A DNA stretch of 6,526 nt from Acidimicrobiia bacterium (GTDB lineage Bacteria > Actinomycetota > Acidimicrobiia > Spongiisociales > ZC4RG35): contig JAUXMQ010000068.1 of the NCBI GenBank assembly GCA_030623125.1, positions 1 through 6,526 on the forward strand, read 5' to 3'. Every line of letters starts with the position of its first letter. Position 1 is the first letter of the stretch. The notes below the pieces were generated by a model. That model was given only the letters and a program-made list of their open reading frames with translations, was not told the DNA's origin and did no database searches. Below are positions 4,533 through 6,526 of the stretch, piece after piece. A program made the translations under genes and the position numbers.

Positions 4533-5921
4533 TTGTCAGTACACGTGATTGTCCTCGCCGCAGGCCAGGGCAAGAGGATGATGTCGAACCTGCCCAAAGT
4601 TGCCTATCCGCTCGCCGGCCGGGCGCTGATCAGTTGGGTCCTTGAGGCGGTCCGTCCACTTGAGCCGGCTTCGACCGTTGTCGTCATCGGTCACGGTGCT
4701 GATCGGGTTCGGTCCGTCCTGGCCGATGACGTTGTGGTCGCCGTTCAGGAGGAGCAACTGGGAACCGGTCATGCAACACAGGTCGGTCTCGAGGCCATCC
4801 CTTCGATCGACCCGGGCGACACGATTGTCGTTCTCTACGGCGACATGCCGCTTCTCACTCACGATCTCATTGCCGACCTAGCCGATCTGAGTTCCGGTGC
4901 CGACGCGAGGATGGTGACGACCGACCTCGATGATCCGTCGGGTTATGGCCGTGTGGTGCGGGATGCCGCGGGACAAGTGGTGGGGATTGTGGAGGATCGA
5001 GACTGCACCGCCAAGCAGCGACTCATCACCGAGATCAATGCCGGCGTCTACGCTTTTCGAGCCGGGCATCTGGAGGAGTCACTCCAGGAAGTCTCCAATG
5101 ACAACGCCCAGGGTGAGTACTACTTGACCGACGTTGCCGGGATTCTGGTCGGCAAAGGTGACAGACTGGAGGCAGTAATGGCATCGGCCCAGGAGGTGAT
5201 GGGAATCAATTCCCAGGACCAACTAGCGGAAGCACGAAAGGCTCTCCAGCAACGCACCAACAGCCGACTCATGGAGTCCGGGGTGTGGATGCAGGATCCG
5301 GACCGAACCTATGTCGACGACACGGTTCATGTCGAGCCCGGCGCCCGCCTGTACTCGGGTGTTCATCTCGAGGGCTCGACCTCTGTGGCAGCCGACGCAC
5401 AAATCGGGCCAGACGTTTTTGCCGTGGATTCATCGATTGGTCGGGGCTCGACCGTTTGGTACTCGGTACTGCGATCGGCAAGCATTGGCGAACACTGTGA
5501 AGTGGGTCCTTACGCCTCGCTTCGTCCTGGGTCCGTGCTCGAAGACGGGGCCAAGGCAGGGACCTTCGTCGAGACCAAGAACACGACGCTTGGCAAGGGC
5601 GCCAAAGCCCCCCACCTCGCCTACCTGGGTGACGCCACCATTGGGGCACGGTCCAACATCGGCGCCGGGACCATCACCTGCAATTACGACGGAGACGGGA
5701 AGTATCCGACAGAGATAGGCGAAGACGTCTTCATCGGGTCGGACACGATGCTCGTGGCCCCCGTGAAGATCGGTGACAAAGCGGTAACCGGCGCGGGCTC
5801 GGTGATCACCGAAGACGTGTCGGAGGGGGCGCTGGCGATAGAGCGATCCGAGCAAATAGAGATACCTGGCTACGCTGACCATCGCGAAGCGCGTAAAGCC
5901 GCAACGGAACCCGAGGACTGA
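4533..5921 (+). CDS. glmU: Bifunctional UDP-N-acetylglucosamine pyrophosphorylase / glucosamine-1-phosphate N-acetyltransferase GlmU
   Basis: GlmU acetylates glucosamine-1-phosphate and then transfers UMP from UTP, giving UDP-GlcNAc for peptidoglycan. Its 462 residues are close to the family norm of about 455-495. The N-terminal uridyltransferase domain shows VLAAGQGKRM (7-16; many homologues have GTRM), LPKV (20-23), QEEQLGTGHA (72-81), LYGDMPLL (101-108), INAGVYAF (168-175), NDNAQGEYYLTD (189-200) and GIN (224-226). The C-terminal left-handed beta-helix (about 252-430) shows RPGSVL (331-336), FVETKNTTLGKGAK (345-358), HLAYLGDA with catalytic His361, NIGAGTITCNYDG (375-387) and EDVFIGSDTMLVAP (397-410). 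Both domains look intact. It starts at TTG, 25 bases after tRNA-Gln, and prs begins one base after the stop, so tRNA, glmU and prs are probably one transcript. Confidence 0.97.
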   Translation: MSVHVIVLAAGQGKRMMSNLPKVAYPLAGRALISWVLEAVRPLEPASTVVVIGHGADRVRSVLADDVVVAVQEEQLGTGHATQVGLEAIPSIDPGDTIVVLYGDMPLLTHDLIADLADLSSGADARMVTTDLDDPSGYGRVVRDAAGQVVGIVEDRDCTAKQRLITEINAGVYAFRAGHLEESLQEVSNDNAQGEYYLTDVAGILVGKGDRLEAVMASAQEVMGINSQDQLAEARKALQQRTNSRLMESGVWMQDPDRTYVDDTVHVEPGARLYSGVHLEGSTSVAADAQIGPDVFAVDSSIGRGSTVWYSVLRSASIGEHCEVGPYASLRPGSVLEDGAKAGTFVETKNTTLGKGAKAPHLAYLGDATIGARSNIGAGTITCNYDGDGKYPTEIGEDVFIGSDTMLVAPVKIGDKAVTGAGSVITEDVSEGALAIERSEQIEIPGYADHREARKAATEPED

Positions 5922-5922
5922 C

Positions 5923-6526
5923 GTGGACATCGTCTCACGCAACAGAATGATGGTTTTCACCGGCGGCTCAAACGAGCCCCTCGCCGAGGAAGTCGCCGAG
6001 GTTCTGGGCATCCAGCTCGGTCCGTTGGAGAGGTCCTCATTCGCAAATGGCGAGATCTATGTCCGGCCCACTGAGAGTGTTCGTGGCTCCGACTGTTTCG
6101 TCCTCCAAAGTCACTGCAATCCCATCAATGACAACATCATGGAGCAGTTGATCACGATCGATTCCCTCAAAAGGGCGTCTGCTCGGAGCATCACCGCTGT
6201 CATGCCGTTCTTTGGCTACTCGAGGCAGGACAAGAAGGTGCTTCCTCGTGAGCCGATCACGGCACGGCTCATCAGCGATCTCTTCATGAAGGCCGGGGCC
6301 GATCGTCTTGTCTCCGTCGATTTGCACACTGGCCAGCTCCAGGGATTCATCTCGAAACCATTTGACTCTCTGACGGCCCTTCCCATCCTCACCGACTATC
6401 TGGCAGACAAGATCGAGGGCAAGACCACGGTCCTCTCCCCGGACTCCGGGGGTGTGAAGCGGGCTGAGCGCTACGCCCGACATCTCGGGGCATCGGTGGC
6501 TTTCATCTACAAACGGCGCGATCCCG
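5923..6526 (+). CDS. prs: Ribose-phosphate pyrophosphokinase (PRPP synthetase), 3' end outside window
   Basis: Prs makes PRPP from ribose-5-phosphate and ATP for purine, pyrimidine, histidine, tryptophan and NAD synthesis. The frame runs open to the window end, showing 201 of an expected 310-325 residues. Motifs are FANGEIYVR (40-48), ESVRGSDCFVLQSH (51-64), SLKRASARSITAVMPFFGYS (81-100) followed by RQDKK, REPITARL (109-116), VDLHTGQLQGF (132-142; many relatives have DLHAGQIQGF), SPDSGGVKRA (172-181; usually SPDVGG) and the catalytic loop KRR (197-199). FANGEIYVR and SRQDKK point to actinobacterial relatives. GAGG at 5913-5916 lies six bases before the GTG at 5923; ATG at 5947 or 5950 would match the usual short family N-terminus and cannot be excluded. 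The ribose-5-phosphate-binding C-terminal part is not seen. Confidence 0.95.
   Translation, partial: MDIVSRNRMMVFTGGSNEPLAEEVAEVLGIQLGPLERSSFANGEIYVRPTESVRGSDCFVLQSHCNPINDNIMEQLITIDSLKRASARSITAVMPFFGYSRQDKKVLPREPITARLISDLFMKAGADRLVSVDLHTGQLQGFISKPFDSLTALPILTDYLADKIEGKTTVLSPDSGGVKRAERYARHLGASVAFIYKRRDP

Noticed and set aside
5430..6011. Minus-strand open frame across the glmU-prs junction (193 codons)
   Set aside because: Covers two well-supported genes on the other strand and shows no motif.
6037..6483. Minus-strand open frame opposite prs (148 codons)
   Set aside because: The + strand is clearly PRPP synthetase, including the catalytic KRR loop.

Overview
The window is a dense run of housekeeping genes, about 60% G+C by eye, from a bacterium that looks actinobacterial, possibly Acidimicrobiia or a neighbouring lineage. 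The lineage call is inference. It rests on the Prs sequence (FANGEIYVR, GYSRQDKK, DLHTGQ), on an AbrB-type regulator with a four-cysteine tail, and on sparse Shine-Dalgarno sites with candidate -10 boxes close to start codons. Every gene is on the + strand except one small regulator.

Layout: (1) 1-524 is the 3' end of an uncharacterised protein whose N-terminal part lies upstream of the window. (2) 570-890 is a divergent DUF192 protein overlapping by 8 bases with rsmI (883-1716), the 16S rRNA C1402 2'-O-methyltransferase. (3) 1701-1937, minus strand, is an AbrB/SpoVT-type regulator with a C-terminal Cys4 zinc-ribbon-like tail; its end overlaps the end of rsmI by 16 bases and its start is only 36 bases from tatD. 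(4) 1974-4395 is a tightly coupled tatD-ksgA-ispE operon joined by two ATGA stop/start overlaps. (5) 4436-4507 is tRNA-Gln(UUG) without an encoded CCA, 25 bases before glmU. (6) 4533-5921 is glmU, followed after one base by prs (5923 to the window end, partial).

The genes cover 30S ribosome maturation (RsmI, KsgA), DNA/3'-end processing (TatD), isoprenoid precursor synthesis by the MEP pathway (IspE), UDP-GlcNAc for peptidoglycan (GlmU) and PRPP for nucleotides (Prs). The order rsmI > < abrB tatD > ksgA > ispE > glmU > prs is, from memory, the same as in the Bacillus subtilis yabC-abrB-metS-yabD-ksgA-ispE-gcaD-prs region, including the reversed abrB. Here metS, rnmV, purR and spoVG are missing from between them.

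I see no mobile element, CRISPR array, toxin-antitoxin pair, defence cassette or biosynthetic cluster, and no gap longer than 45 bases between genes. The most interesting points are the inverted regulator embedded between rsmI and tatD, its Cys4 tail, the divergent DUF192 protein, the tRNA in the glmU leader, and the unnamed first gene. I do not see a new multi-gene system.
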